Of a stretch of 64,000 bases of DNA, positions 7,165 to 15,358 are shown in pieces (position 1 is the stretch's first letter; every line of letters starts with the position of its first letter). The DNA is from Blastochloris viridis. Lineage in GTDB: Bacteria > Pseudomonadota > Alphaproteobacteria > UBA2136 > UBA6156. The notes beneath the pieces were generated by a model. The model saw nothing but the letters and a program-made list of their open reading frames with translations. It had not been told where the DNA came from and made no database searches. A program made the position numbers and the translations under genes. The DNA lies in NCBI GenBank assembly GCA_005768725.1, contig VAFM01000001.1:124001-188000 (forward strand), given 5' to 3'.

Positions 7165-8453
7165 TTGGTTCGGGTTAACAGAGTGCTAAACCAGTCGTTA
7201 AACCGGGCCTGAGGAATATATTCGATGGAATCATTCCAGAAGAACTTTTTGAACCATTGTACCTGGAAGCCACTTTTCTTGCTCATAAGGTGAATGGTGG
7301 CTTCATTATGAAGCTGGAAGAACGGGAAGGGGTCGAATCCACTGCCATAGCGTGAGTGAAGATAGACGGCCCCTTTGGGTTTGAGGACACGTCTCAACTC
7401 CAACATAAGTTGGTTAACCCCATGGGGAGAATCGGGAAGGAAAGGAGCGTGGAAAAGGATGGCATTGGCAAAGATAAAGTCAAAGCTGTGATCCTTGAAA
7501 GGCAAATTGTGAATGTCACCTTCGACAAATGTACCTTTGGGGAGTTTGCCGGCCTTTTCGTAATCTTCACAAATCCGTTTGGCGGTCGCGTTATTATCGA
7601 TACCCGTTATCTTGATGTGTTTGTCTTTTGAGAAGTGCAGCAAATGTCTGCCATTGCCACAGCCTATATCCAGAACATGCAAAGGCTTGTCTGAAAAGAG
7701 GAACGATTTTTTATACTCGGCAAGCATCGTATCGACATATTCCACCGTATCCGGCTCAAGGCTATAGCCGATACGGTCAAAGTAAGGCTGACCAATGGCC
7801 TGGTGATTATAGACGTTCTTAATGGCGGTATTCAGGTAATTGCAGAAGGTGCGCACTTCCTTTTCAGGGAGATCGCCTTTTGCGGCTTTGAACATAATCT
7901 CAATGGTGTTGAGAATCATCCGGCGCGGTATCTCACCCTGAATACTGCTGAGATAGGCATAGACTTCGAGAGCTTTGCTGGTCTCAAATTTAGTATTATT
8001 CCCATAAATCTGGGATTCATGCCGAACGGCGTGGTAAAGCGCAAATACAAATTCCGCTTTGGCGGATGGGCTCATTCTATATCCGTAATCAAGATCGAGC
8101 TGTTCTGCCAAAGTTAGGCTGTGAACTAAAGATTTTGCATCGATAAGCAGGTGTTGCTGCTCTGAGACGAGGCTGGTTATAGGCGCGATATCAGGAGAGC
8201 CTTCGCCTGTTAGAAGCCAATTTGGGTGAACCTTGGCGGCACGGGCAACGGCGAGAAGTCTATCGGTCGGAAGAATTGCCTGAGCGTTTATGTAGCGGAA
8301 GAGGTGGGAGAGAGAAATGCCAGTTTGCTCCACCATGGCTTTTTTACCGCCAACCCGGTCAATACACGTTTTAAGCCGGAGAGCTATCTGTTCGCTAGGG
8401 GAGATTTCCCGTAAATGGGAAACGGATTCCCGTATTTGAGATTTCTGTGACAT
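7161..8453 (-). CDS. XRE-type HTH fused to class I SAM methyltransferase
   Basis: A 430-residue protein in three parts. Residues about 20-88 form a Cro/C1-type DNA-binding domain ending in HPNWLLTGEGSP, typical of repressors. Residues about 95-235 are helical with no family I recognise. Residues about 250-400 are a Rossmann methyltransferase: VLDIGCGNGRHLLHF (motif I), ITGIDNNATAKRICEDY (motif II), FVEGDIHNLPFKDHSFDFIF (acidic loop and motif IV) and RRVLKPKGAVYLHSRYG. The architecture suggests a regulator that also methylates a small molecule or protein, or a methyltransferase directed to DNA. It converges on the SET gene with a 4-base overlap and diverges from the next gene. The methyl acceptor is unknown. 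Confidence 0.85.
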   Translation of the reverse strand: MSQKSQIRESVSHLREISPSEQIALRLKTCIDRVGGKKAMVEQTGISLSHLFRYINAQAILPTDRLLAVARAAKVHPNWLLTGEGSPDIAPITSLVSEQQHLLIDAKSLVHSLTLAEQLDLDYGYRMSPSAKAEFVFALYHAVRHESQIYGNNTKFETSKALEVYAYLSSIQGEIPRRMILNTIEIMFKAAKGDLPEKEVRTFCNYLNTAIKNVYNHQAIGQPYFDRIGYSLEPDTVEYVDTMLAEYKKSFLFSDKPLHVLDIGCGNGRHLLHFSKDKHIKITGIDNNATAKRICEDYEKAGKLPKGTFVEGDIHNLPFKDHSFDFIFANAILFHAPFLPDSPHGVNQLMLELRRVLKPKGAVYLHSRYGSGFDPFPFFQLHNEATIHLMSKKSGFQVQWFKKFFWNDSIEYIPQARFNDWFSTLLTRTN

Positions 8454-8534
8454 AGATCATTAATAATATAAATGTCTGTTGTATCGCAATGTATTTCTTT
8501 TACCTTGATAGTACATAAAAAGGTGAGAAATGCC

Positions 8535-8879
8535 ATGAGTGAATCGGTACTGGTCTTTGTCAGTGGAGATTGTGTTTCAGATTCTCGTTTGCGAGAAATT
8601 GCTCAAATTCTGGCTCGTTCACCTGGAACGATTTATCTCCTTACTGCTTCTTCAAAGAAGCGGTTTCAGCATTACGTAAAATACTTTGATCGGATTGAGA
8701 TTTATAACCGTAAGGACTATTTCTCGCCGTTGGAGATCAAAGGGGATTTAAGAAACTTCATGTCGGTATGGATCTTTACGGAAAGTCGTGATGACTTTTA
8801 TGACATGAGGAAAGTCTCTATTCTCCCGCGAGTTCATCTCTCAGATAGTTTTGAGCTTTCTCAAGAAGGGCGCGCCTGA
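8535..8879 (+). CDS. Hypothetical protein, 114 aa
   Basis: I do not recognise the family. The product (MSESVLVFVSGDCVSDSRLR...) opens with a hydrophobic beta strand and a glycine-containing turn, then alternates helices and strands, so a small alpha/beta fold is likely. The ATG at 8535 has AGGTGAG 7 bases upstream and is preferred over earlier in-frame starts. It is transcribed away from the HTH-methyltransferase gene, and its last 62 bases overlap the 3' end of a convergent XRE regulator gene. The overlap means the C-terminal end (SFELSQEGRA) is constrained by the opposite strand and may not be conserved. Confidence 0.6.
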   Translation: MSESVLVFVSGDCVSDSRLREIAQILARSPGTIYLLTASSKKRFQHYVKYFDRIEIYNRKDYFSPLEIKGDLRNFMSVWIFTESRDDFYDMRKVSILPRVHLSDSFELSQEGRA

Positions 8880-9192
8880 AAACCGGGTTTTTAATCTTGG
8901 AGAACAGTGAAACCATCTGAGCCAATTCAGCTTCTGTATCCGTAGGCACGGTCTGTTCAGCCGGGGTATAAAAGCCATTAAAGAAATAGCTTACAGGTAT
9001 ATTGAGACTCTGGGAGATTCTCATCATCGCATTGGGTCCTAAGCGGCAAGATCCACTCTCATACTTTTGAACCATTTGATAGGATACGCCAATGACTTTA
9101 CCGAGTTGCTGTTGACTAAGGCTAAATTCAGCTCGCAGATTTTTGAGTTTATTTCCAACATGGGTGTCAATGGATTGGCTTTGAGGATTCAT
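8818..9192 (-). CDS. XRE family transcriptional regulator
   Basis: A 124-residue regulator with a Cro/C1 helix-turn-helix at residues about 12-68 (VGNKLKNLRAEFSLSQQQLG, then YQMVQKYESG and ALNIPVSYFF-like end NIPVSYFFNGF). The C-terminal 50 residues are helical (LAQMVSLFSKIKNPVFRRAL) and resemble the tail of a large alphaproteobacterial XRE group. It probably binds an operator as a dimer. It is one of two XRE proteins within 2 kb, and its 3' end overlaps the convergent small gene by 62 bases. The target genes cannot be read from the sequence; the neighbouring lipoprotein and umuDC are candidates by position only. Confidence 0.88.
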   Translation of the reverse strand: MNPQSQSIDTHVGNKLKNLRAEFSLSQQQLGKVIGVSYQMVQKYESGSCRLGPNAMMRISQSLNIPVSYFFNGFYTPAEQTVPTDTEAELAQMVSLFSKIKNPVFRRALLEKAQNYLRDELAGE

Positions 9193-9237
9193 TTATAGGC
9201 CTTCGAAAGATGTTTAGTATAGGGCTCTTAATTATCA

Positions 9238-9531
9238 CTATTTGCCGCATGCAATTATCATGGAACGGTGATGTGTACTACCGCCCATAAGATTGCCATT
9301 ATTTGCACTTACAAAAGTGCCACTTTCCCCATCCTGAGCAAATAACTTATAGCCTTGCGTACCGCATACTTCGCCAGCTTTCTCATAACAATCAGACCAA
9401 TTATTTGCGCCACCATTGCATGTAATCGCAAAACCTTGTTGGCCATTCGGAAGATAAACATGTTTGCTGGTGGTGCATCCAGACAAAGCTACGCAGACCA
9501 TTACCAGATGGAGAGAGTGTACCATTTGCAT
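9238..9531 (-). CDS. Small predicted lipoprotein, 97 aa
   Basis: The N-terminus MQMVHSLHLVMVCVALSGC is a short lipoprotein signal with a lipobox (VALSGC) and cysteine 19, so the mature protein should be lipid-anchored in the envelope. The mature part has ITCNGGANNWSDCYEKAGEVCG, a pattern with three cysteines (C..W..C...A...C) seen in many uncharacterised proteobacterial envelope lipoproteins, and ends in ACGK. Its role is unknown. The spacing to the upstream XRE gene is 45 bases on the same strand. A second ATG two codons downstream is an equally possible start. Confidence 0.75.
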   Translation of the reverse strand: MQMVHSLHLVMVCVALSGCTTSKHVYLPNGQQGFAITCNGGANNWSDCYEKAGEVCGTQGYKLFAQDGESGTFVSANNGNLMGGSTHHRSMIIACGK

Positions 9532-9696
9532 GATGAATTCTTTCTTATTAATCGGCTCAGTATAACTAGTTTCTTTCTAATTGCTATGGCCATTGAAATC
9601 ATTGCAATAGCTGTAATTTCATTTGATTAACTTGGATTGACTGGGATGCTTTTTGAGTAGATTGTGGTTCAATAATCAAATGGGAGGGGAAAAACC

Positions 9697-10119
9697 ATGA
9701 TCGAGAGCTTTACGCCAATCCAGCCACTATTAGGCGCTTCTATACCGTGTCCGGTGTATATGACTCAGGTCCCAGCCGGTTTTCCGAGTCCGGCTGATGA
9801 CTATATGGAACGCCACCTTGATTTGAATGAGTACCTTATAGCCAGACCCGCAGCCACGTACTTTGTGCGCGTTAAAGGGGAAGCCATGGAAGGGGCAGGG
9901 ATTTTTAACGGTGACCTTCTTATAGTTGATAAGAGCCTTAAACCTACCAGTGGGTGCGTGGTGCTGGCCGTGTTAAATGGTGAAATTACAGTACGGCGGT
10001 TACAGCGTAATACGCGCGGCTGGATCCTCTACTCCGAAAATTCGCGTTTGAATCCCGTATTTGTTGGCGATGAGCTGGAGATTTGGGGTGTGGTCACTTC
10101 GGTTGTGCATTCGTTTTAG
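9697..10119 (+). CDS. umuD: UmuD-like protein with both catalytic residues replaced
   Basis: A 140-residue LexA/S24-fold protein that aligns without gaps to UmuD around the active region. The cleavage site is present ([12 protein letters not shown], Ala27-Gly28), but the catalytic serine of the GDSM motif is Ala63 ([11 protein letters not shown]) and the lysine of EFTVKKLQ is Arg100 (GEITVRRLQ). Their spacing of 37 residues equals the Ser60-Lys97 spacing of E. coli UmuD. The codons read GCC and CGG. UmuD normally self-cleaves on RecA filaments to activate polymerase V; this version should be unable to. GGGAGGGG precedes the ATG. It lies 11 bases before umuC, so it likely still partners UmuC. 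No LexA box (GTTC-N7-GTTC) was seen upstream. Confidence 0.9.
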   Translation: MIESFTPIQPLLGASIPCPVYMTQVPAGFPSPADDYMERHLDLNEYLIARPAATYFVRVKGEAMEGAGIFNGDLLIVDKSLKPTSGCVVLAVLNGEITVRRLQRNTRGWILYSENSRLNPVFVGDELEIWGVVTSVVHSF

Positions 10120-10130
10120 AGGTAACTGCC

Positions 10131-11390
10131 ATGTTTGCCCTTGTGGACTGCAATAATTTCTATGCCAGCTGTGAGCGCGCATTTAATCCAAAGCTTAAGG
10201 GCGTGCCGATAGTGGTACTTTCTAATAACGATGGTTGTGTAATTGCCCGCAGTAATGAAGCTAAGGCTCTTGGCATAGAGATGGGGGCACCTTGGCACAT
10301 GATTGAAAAGCAAGCCCACAAGCAAGGGATACAAGCCTTTTCCTCCAATTACACGCTTTACGGGCATATGTCGGCCCGCGTGATGAACGTGCTTACCGCT
10401 TTTAGCCCTGAGGTTGAAATTTATAGTATTGATGAGGCTTTTCTTGGCTTGCGCGGTTTTGAGAAGAGGTTGGAAGCCCATGCACGGGATATGCGGCAGA
10501 TGGTCTTGGAGTGGACGGGGATTCCGGTTTCTGTAGGTGTGGCGCCCACTAAAACTCTGGCAAAGGTAGCCAATCGCCTTGGCAAAAAGAACCCTGCGAG
10601 CGGTGGGGTACATATTATGGAGACCGAATGCCAACAGGAGGAAGGGTTGGAGCGTCTGGAGTTAGGGGATATATGGGGAATTGGACGGCGGCTGGTGCCA
10701 AGGTTAGAAAAGCTGGGGATCCATACGCCTCTCCAGTTGCGGGATGCTGATCCGGCGTTTATCCGCTCTAACTTTAACGTGGTACTGGAAAGACTTTGCC
10801 GTGAACTTAGGGGAGAATCCTGTTTGCCGCTTGAAATGGTGAACCCACAGAAGAAAAGCATCGTTTGCTCCCGTGCGTTTGGTGTGATGACTGATTGTAG
10901 AGATATGGTGAGAGAGGCAGTGGCGACTTATGCCTGCCGAGGAGCGGAAAAATTACGAAGGGAAGGGGTGGTTACTAACCAGCTTGTGGTTTTCATTCAA
11001 ACCAATCCTTTTGATCCGAAGGCGCCGCAATATCATCCTTCGATTCCGCTTACCCTGCCGGTTGCGACTAATGACTCCCGCCGCCTGCTGAAAACGGCTT
11101 TAGAGGGGTTTGAGAAGGTATGGCGAGACGGATACCGCTTTAAAAAGGCGGGACTCATGTTCAATAACCTTCATTCGCCAGAAGAGGCTCAGATGGGGTT
11201 ATGGGATATGCCGGATGATAGCCGAAGCACCCAGCTTATGAAGGCATTGGATGGATTGAATCGGAATTATGGCAAAGGTGCTGTTAGACCAGCTAGCTGC
11301 GGGTTACGGCAGGTGTGGGCTATGCGGCAGGAGAGGCGAAGCCCGCGCTATACGACTTGCTGGGAGGAACTATTAAGGGTTAAGGCTTAA
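10131..11390 (+). CDS. umuC: DNA polymerase V catalytic subunit
   Basis: A 419-residue Y-family translesion polymerase. [17 protein letters not shown] at residues 2-18 carries the first metal-binding Asp and the steric-gate region. [18 protein letters not shown] near 33-50 and [10 protein letters not shown] near 100-109 carry the other acidic residues. [20 protein letters not shown] near 132-151 and [10 protein letters not shown] (helix-hairpin-helix) follow. The C-terminal little-finger and UmuD-binding parts are full length. The ATG at 10131 with AGAGG upstream is preferred over an earlier in-frame start inside umuD. It should copy across damaged bases together with the non-cleavable UmuD-like protein encoded just upstream. 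Confidence 0.95.
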   Translation: MFALVDCNNFYASCERAFNPKLKGVPIVVLSNNDGCVIARSNEAKALGIEMGAPWHMIEKQAHKQGIQAFSSNYTLYGHMSARVMNVLTAFSPEVEIYSIDEAFLGLRGFEKRLEAHARDMRQMVLEWTGIPVSVGVAPTKTLAKVANRLGKKNPASGGVHIMETECQQEEGLERLELGDIWGIGRRLVPRLEKLGIHTPLQLRDADPAFIRSNFNVVLERLCRELRGESCLPLEMVNPQKKSIVCSRAFGVMTDCRDMVREAVATYACRGAEKLRREGVVTNQLVVFIQTNPFDPKAPQYHPSIPLTLPVATNDSRRLLKTALEGFEKVWRDGYRFKKAGLMFNNLHSPEEAQMGLWDMPDDSRSTQLMKALDGLNRNYGKGAVRPASCGLRQVWAMRQERRSPRYTTCWEELLRVKA

Positions 11391-11494
11391 ATTAATTGAA
11401 AATCGGAGAAATCGTTCAATTTTGCTTCTAGATTTATCTATCGTTTGATAGGTAAAAAGCTGTTCATAAATTATTAAGGATTAAGGACATATCT

Positions 11495-12409
11495 ATGGAT
11501 CGTGATGACCTGTCCAATGCCTTACGCTTTGAAGCCTTGGAGGGTATTTTTGGCGCAAAGGAAACTGAGATATTGGTTGCGGCAAAGCCGTTGCACATGG
11601 GCGGCGATGCGGATGTCGTGCAGTTTAAGCATCATATTTCTGGTGTTGTGTATGTCACGTCTGGATTAACCTTAGCCGAAAATGATCAAAAATCTTCCGA
11701 GTGGAAGCAATATGAGCTGATGATATGTCACAGGGACAGCGGCGAGGACTGGGGAGCGGAGACAATATCGCGTCTTGCGCCTTATACCTTAGAATATGAA
11801 TTGCAGCCCGGCCATACGATGGATCTGGGAGAATCGGATGAAGATTCCACGTTATCCGCTCTCTATTTTGATGAATATGCGACGTTTGAGGTTCAGGGAG
11901 ACAGCAATACGTATGGTGTATTGCTGGCTGTGGGCATTACTGAAGATGAGCTTGAGTATATCCGTCAGCTTCAGGATGAGGGGTTGCCTGCCCACATGAT
12001 TTTTACCCGTAAATTGGAGAAAGCAGGGGTATTCCCTTATACCGATTTGCAGCGGGACTCGATTGTGACTTACGAAGACTTTCATAATATTGGGAGGCCT
12101 TTGCCGGACATTGCAAAGGCGTTCGGGCATGGTTTTCTGACGTATATGCAGCATCTTCAGGAGTATCTGGAGGATGAAACTACGCGTAAGGAGCTTTTTG
12201 AGGCGTTTAAAGAGCTTTACGAGACGACCTTTGAAGGTCTCGGCACCTATGAAAAAGAGGTTGTTGAAAGTCTGTACGTTATTCTGCAAGGGTTTATTGA
12301 TAACTATCAGGACGATGAATCCTTTAGCGAAGAGCAAAAAGATCTGTTGCTGAAGAATTGTATTTATCAGATTGCTTATTCGATACGGTCAGGCCCGGTT
12401 TTGAACTAA
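11495..12409 (+). CDS. Suppressor-of-fused (SUFU) domain protein
   Basis: A 304-residue protein whose first ~175 residues match the bacterial SUFU domain: HISGVVYVTSGLTLAE near 50, YELMICHRDSGEDWGAETI near 75, PYTLEYELQPGHTMDLGES near 98 and GVLLAVGITEDELEYIRQL near 143. In bacteria SUFU-type proteins are often found as immunity proteins of polymorphic toxin systems, though many are solitary. The remaining ~130 residues are acidic and helical (TTRKELFEAFKELYETTFEG) and I do not recognise them. No toxin gene with a matching delivery domain is adjacent. An inverted repeat (CTATC-GTTT-GATAG, about 11441-11454) precedes the start and a terminator follows the stop. Confidence 0.8.
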   Translation: MDRDDLSNALRFEALEGIFGAKETEILVAAKPLHMGGDADVVQFKHHISGVVYVTSGLTLAENDQKSSEWKQYELMICHRDSGEDWGAETISRLAPYTLEYELQPGHTMDLGESDEDSTLSALYFDEYATFEVQGDSNTYGVLLAVGITEDELEYIRQLQDEGLPAHMIFTRKLEKAGVFPYTDLQRDSIVTYEDFHNIGRPLPDIAKAFGHGFLTYMQHLQEYLEDETTRKELFEAFKELYETTFEGLGTYEKEVVESLYVILQGFIDNYQDDESFSEEQKDLLLKNCIYQIAYSIRSGPVLN

Positions 12410-12413
12410 CTCT

Positions 12414-12438
12414 GGGGGGCATATCAGCCCTCTTTTTT
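12414..12438 (+). terminator. Intrinsic terminator after SUFU gene
   Basis: A short G-rich/C-rich stem (12414-12420 with 12427-12433, two G-T pairs) around ATATCA, followed by six T. It starts five bases after the stop codon. Confidence 0.6.
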
Positions 12439-12469
12439 ACTGTGTGGTCGGCGTTGCCGGAGATGAGTA

Positions 12470-12487
12470 AAGCCCCATGCGGGGCTT
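12470..12487. terminator. Hairpin AAGCCCC-ATGC-GGGGCTT
   Basis: A perfect 7-bp stem with a 4-base loop at 12470-12487. It lacks a T run, so it may be a weak terminator or the first stem of the structured leader that follows. It marks a sharp rise in GC. Confidence 0.45.
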
Positions 12488-12525
12488 AACCTGTGTGTCG
12501 TTGATCTGATGCCGGCCAGGAACCC

Positions 12526-12641
12526 GTCAAGCCTTTCCCCCAGCCTTCCCCGTTCCGGGTGCAGGCCGGGTGGTCCCCCCTTGGCTTGACTGAACCCTGT
12601 CCGGCACCGGGGCGGGGAAACTGGCTCCGCCCAGTTTCCCC
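12526..12641 (+). promoter_or_regulatory. Structured GC-rich leader before the ParB-like gene
   Basis: Two inverted repeats are directly visible. GTCAAGCC (12526-12533) pairs with GGCTTGAC (12583-12590), enclosing a C-rich stretch. GGGGAAACTGG (12614-12624) pairs perfectly with CCAGTTTCCCC (12631-12641) around a 6-base loop. No ORF with normal start occupies the stretch. It could be an RNA leader, a partition or replication-control site, or a ParB-binding site. Confidence 0.5.
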
Positions 12642-12677
12642 GAACCCCTTCAGGCTCGCCAGGTTAAGCGCCGCACC

Positions 12678-14372
12678 CTACAGACTATAGCCCTGAACAA
12701 GCTGGTTCCCTCCAAGGCCAATGTACGCCGGACGGACAGCGGCGAGGGAATTGAAGAACTGGCCCACAGCATTGCCACCCATGGCCTGCGCCAGAATTTG
12801 AACGTGCGGCAGACCGAGGGCGGACGTTTTGAGGTTGTGGCGGGCGGGCGGCGGTTCCGTGCCTTGAAGCTGCTGGCGAAACAAGGCGGGGTAGCGAAGG
12901 GTTTTGAGGTTCCCTGCAACGTGCTGGCCGAGGGCGATGATGCCACCGAGATTTCCCTTGTGGAGAACACGATGCGGGTTGCGATGCATCCTGACGACCA
13001 GTTCGAGGCGTTTCAGGCATTAGTGGATGCAGGGAAGGGGGTTGAGGAGGTTGCCGCCCGTTTTGGCGTGACCCCTGCCGTGGTGGAGCGCCGTTTGAAG
13101 CTGGCGCGGGTGTCGCCCAAGCTGCGGGCGTTGTTCCGTGGGGGTGAGCTTACCCTTGACCAGTTGATGGCCTTTGCGGTGAGTGATGACCACGAGGCGC
13201 AGGAGAATGCCTACAAGAACCTGTCCGAATGGAACCGCACCCCCCGCGAGATTAAGGCTGTGTTGACGCGCGAAGCCGTGGCGCTCACGCACCCGCTGGC
13301 GAAATTCGTGACCGTGGAGAGCTATCTGGCGGCGGGTGGGGTCATTCAGCGTGACCTGTTTGATGAACGCAATGAAGGTTATATGCCCGACCGTGGCCTT
13401 GTGTTGCAGCTTGCGGCGCATAAGCTGGAAGCTGCCGTACAGATGGCGGAAGCCGAGGGGTGGAAGTGGGTGAAGTCCGAGATAGAAAAGGATTATTCCA
13501 TCAGTTACCACCGCTTGCCCCCCAGCTATCACCAAACCGAGGGAGGGGAGCGCGTCCCGTTCTATTCAGACGAGGACAAGGCCCGCGCGGGAGTGATTGT
13601 GCGGGTTGGGTTTGATGGTGAGTTAGATGTGAGCCGTGGCCTGATGCATCCCGACGACATAAAGGCTGAGAGGACGCAATGCGCAGCTGATGAAGAGGAG
13701 ACGAAAGAGGTTTGCGCCATTCCGGCTTCGGTGATTCGGGAGCTGTCGGCGCACCGCACCGCCGCCCTTCGCCTTGCCATGACCGAGAACCCGCAGACGG
13801 CCTTGGCGGCGGTGGTGCATGTGTTGGCCCTGCCGCTAATTGATGGGCGCGAATATTACAGCTGCCTTGAAATTTCTCGCCGGAGTGCGCGGGTGTCGGA
13901 TGCGGTGACCGTCAAAGACGACTGCAAGGCCCATGCCGCCATGACCGACCATGCCGCCTATTGGGGGGAGCGTCTGCCGAGCCATCCGGCGGAGTTATTC
14001 GCTTGGTGCCTTGAGCAGCCGCAAGACGTGCTGTTGTCGCTTCTGGCGTATTGCACTGCGCTCACCGTCAACGCCACGCAGGAGCGCATGGACATCGGCC
14101 ATTCTGCCAGTCTCGCCCATGCCGCAGCTTTGGCGGATAGTCTCGGCTTGGATATGGCCAGCCAATGGCAGCCGAGCGTTGAAGGGTTTTTCGGTAAGAT
14201 TTCCAAGGCTGGCTTGCTGATGCTGGCGAAGGATGCCGGAGCGACCTTGAGCCTTGTGCTGGGCAACGTGAAGAAGCAGGAAGCCGCCCGCGAAGTGATG
14301 CAGGCCATTGCTCAAACCCATTGGCTGCCGCCGATATTCCGCAAGGCGGAAGCGGCTGGGGTTCAGGAATAG
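12678..14372 (+). CDS. ParB/RepB-like partition protein, no canonical start
   Basis: A large ParB N-terminal-domain protein of the plasmid/island type. Recognisable motifs are IALNKLVPSKANVRR, IEELAHSIATHGLRQNL (ParB box I), FEVVAGGRRFRALKLLA, EISLVENTMRVAMHPDDQFE (ENxMR box) and a helix-turn-helix near VEEVAARFGVTPAVVERRLK. Coding similarity starts at about 12678, yet from the in-frame TGA at 12591 the first permitted start is TTG 12798, which lies inside box I. Homologues I recall begin a residue or two before QTIxLNKL, here CTA CAG ACT ATA. Either CTA/CTG is used, or the 5' end is damaged. The left boundary given is where homology begins. Its role is probably DNA binding in maintenance of a mobile replicon. 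It is followed 11 bases later by the ArdC-like gene. Confidence 0.8.
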   Translation, partial: LQTIALNKLVPSKANVRRTDSGEGIEELAHSIATHGLRQNLNVRQTEGGRFEVVAGGRRFRALKLLAKQGGVAKGFEVPCNVLAEGDDATEISLVENTMRVAMHPDDQFEAFQALVDAGKGVEEVAARFGVTPAVVERRLKLARVSPKLRALFRGGELTLDQLMAFAVSDDHEAQENAYKNLSEWNRTPREIKAVLTREAVALTHPLAKFVTVESYLAAGGVIQRDLFDERNEGYMPDRGLVLQLAAHKLEAAVQMAEAEGWKWVKSEIEKDYSISYHRLPPSYHQTEGGERVPFYSDEDKARAGVIVRVGFDGELDVSRGLMHPDDIKAERTQCAADEEETKEVCAIPASVIRELSAHRTAALRLAMTENPQTALAAVVHVLALPLIDGREYYSCLEISRRSARVSDAVTVKDDCKAHAAMTDHAAYWGERLPSHPAELFAWCLEQPQDVLLSLLAYCTALTVNATQERMDIGHSASLAHAAALADSLGLDMASQWQPSVEGFFGKISKAGLLMLAKDAGATLSLVLGNVKKQEAAREVMQAIAQTHWLPPIFRKAEAAGVQE

Positions 14373-14383
14373 GAGGGCCGGAC

Positions 14384-15358
14384 ATGCAGACCGTACCAAC
14401 CACCAAAACCGTCACCGCCGACATACAAAAGGAGGTCACCGACAAAATCCTCAGGAAACTGGAGCAAGGTGTGGCGCCATGGGTGAGGCCATGGCGCACC
14501 GTGGGGAAGGGGAAGCAGGGCGGCGCCTTGCCCCATAATGCCGTCACGGGGCGCCCCTATTCCGGCGTTAATTTTCTCATGCTGGCGATGGAGCAGCTTG
14601 ACCGCGACTTTTCCACGGCGGGCTGGTTGACCTTCAACCAAGCCGCTGCCGTTGGTGGCTCTGTCCGTAAAGGTGAGAAAGGCACGGCGGTGTATTTTGC
14701 CAAGATGCAAGACCGTACCCGTACGGTGCAAGATATGGTGACGGGCGAGGAACGCGAAGAGAGTTTCAGCGTGCCGATGTGGCGGCGGTTCTGGGTGTTC
14801 AACGTGGCGCAGGTGGAGGGCTTGCCCGCGCACCTTGCCCCGCAGGCGGGCTTGCCGAAGGGTGAAGGGGTGGAGGATGAACTCGCTGCCATCGCCCAAC
14901 GTTGTGACTTGCGTGGCGGATTTCTGCACGGCGGCAATCAGGCCTACTACAATGTTTTCTCCGATAAAGTGGTGATGCCACAGGTGGAAGCCTTCGAGAG
15001 TGTTGACCATTACGCCTGTACCCTCTTGCATGAGCTGACCCATGCGACAGGCCACGAGCACCGCCTCGGCCGCGACATGCAGGGCCGCTATGGCGATGAA
15101 AGCTATGCCTTTGAGGAACTGGTGGCAGAGCTGGGGGCGGCGTTCACCTGTGCAGCGTTGGGGATTGATGGGGAATTGCGGCACGCTGACTATATAGCCC
15201 ATTGGCTCACGCTGTTAGGACGCGACCAGCGGGCCATCTTCCGCGCAGCCAGTCAGGCCCGCAAGGCTGCGGCTTACCTGCTGGGAGAGCTGGACGGGGA
15301 AGGGGAGCAATGTACGCCCTTACCTGTGACCCCCCAAGAGGAAAGGGTTACGGCATGA
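14384..15358 (+). CDS. ArdC-like antirestriction protein with zincin domain
   Basis: A 324-residue protein in two parts. Residues about 8-130 form the ArdC N-terminal ssDNA-binding domain (IQKEVTDKILRKLEQGVAPW, then NAVTGRPYSGVNFLML and GSVRKGEKGTAVYF). Residues about 170-300 are a metallopeptidase-type domain with the zinc motif HELTHATGHE near residue 216 and a downstream Glu in FEELVAELGAAF. Family members on plasmids protect incoming single-stranded DNA from restriction. AGGAGG lies 9 bases before the ATG, which is 11 bases after the ParB-like stop. Its stop overlaps the next start (ATGA). The peptidase motif looks intact, though peptidase activity in this family is not something I can confirm. 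Confidence 0.88.
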   Translation: MQTVPTTKTVTADIQKEVTDKILRKLEQGVAPWVRPWRTVGKGKQGGALPHNAVTGRPYSGVNFLMLAMEQLDRDFSTAGWLTFNQAAAVGGSVRKGEKGTAVYFAKMQDRTRTVQDMVTGEEREESFSVPMWRRFWVFNVAQVEGLPAHLAPQAGLPKGEGVEDELAAIAQRCDLRGGFLHGGNQAYYNVFSDKVVMPQVEAFESVDHYACTLLHELTHATGHEHRLGRDMQGRYGDESYAFEELVAELGAAFTCAALGIDGELRHADYIAHWLTLLGRDQRAIFRAASQARKAAAYLLGELDGEGEQCTPLPVTPQEERVTA

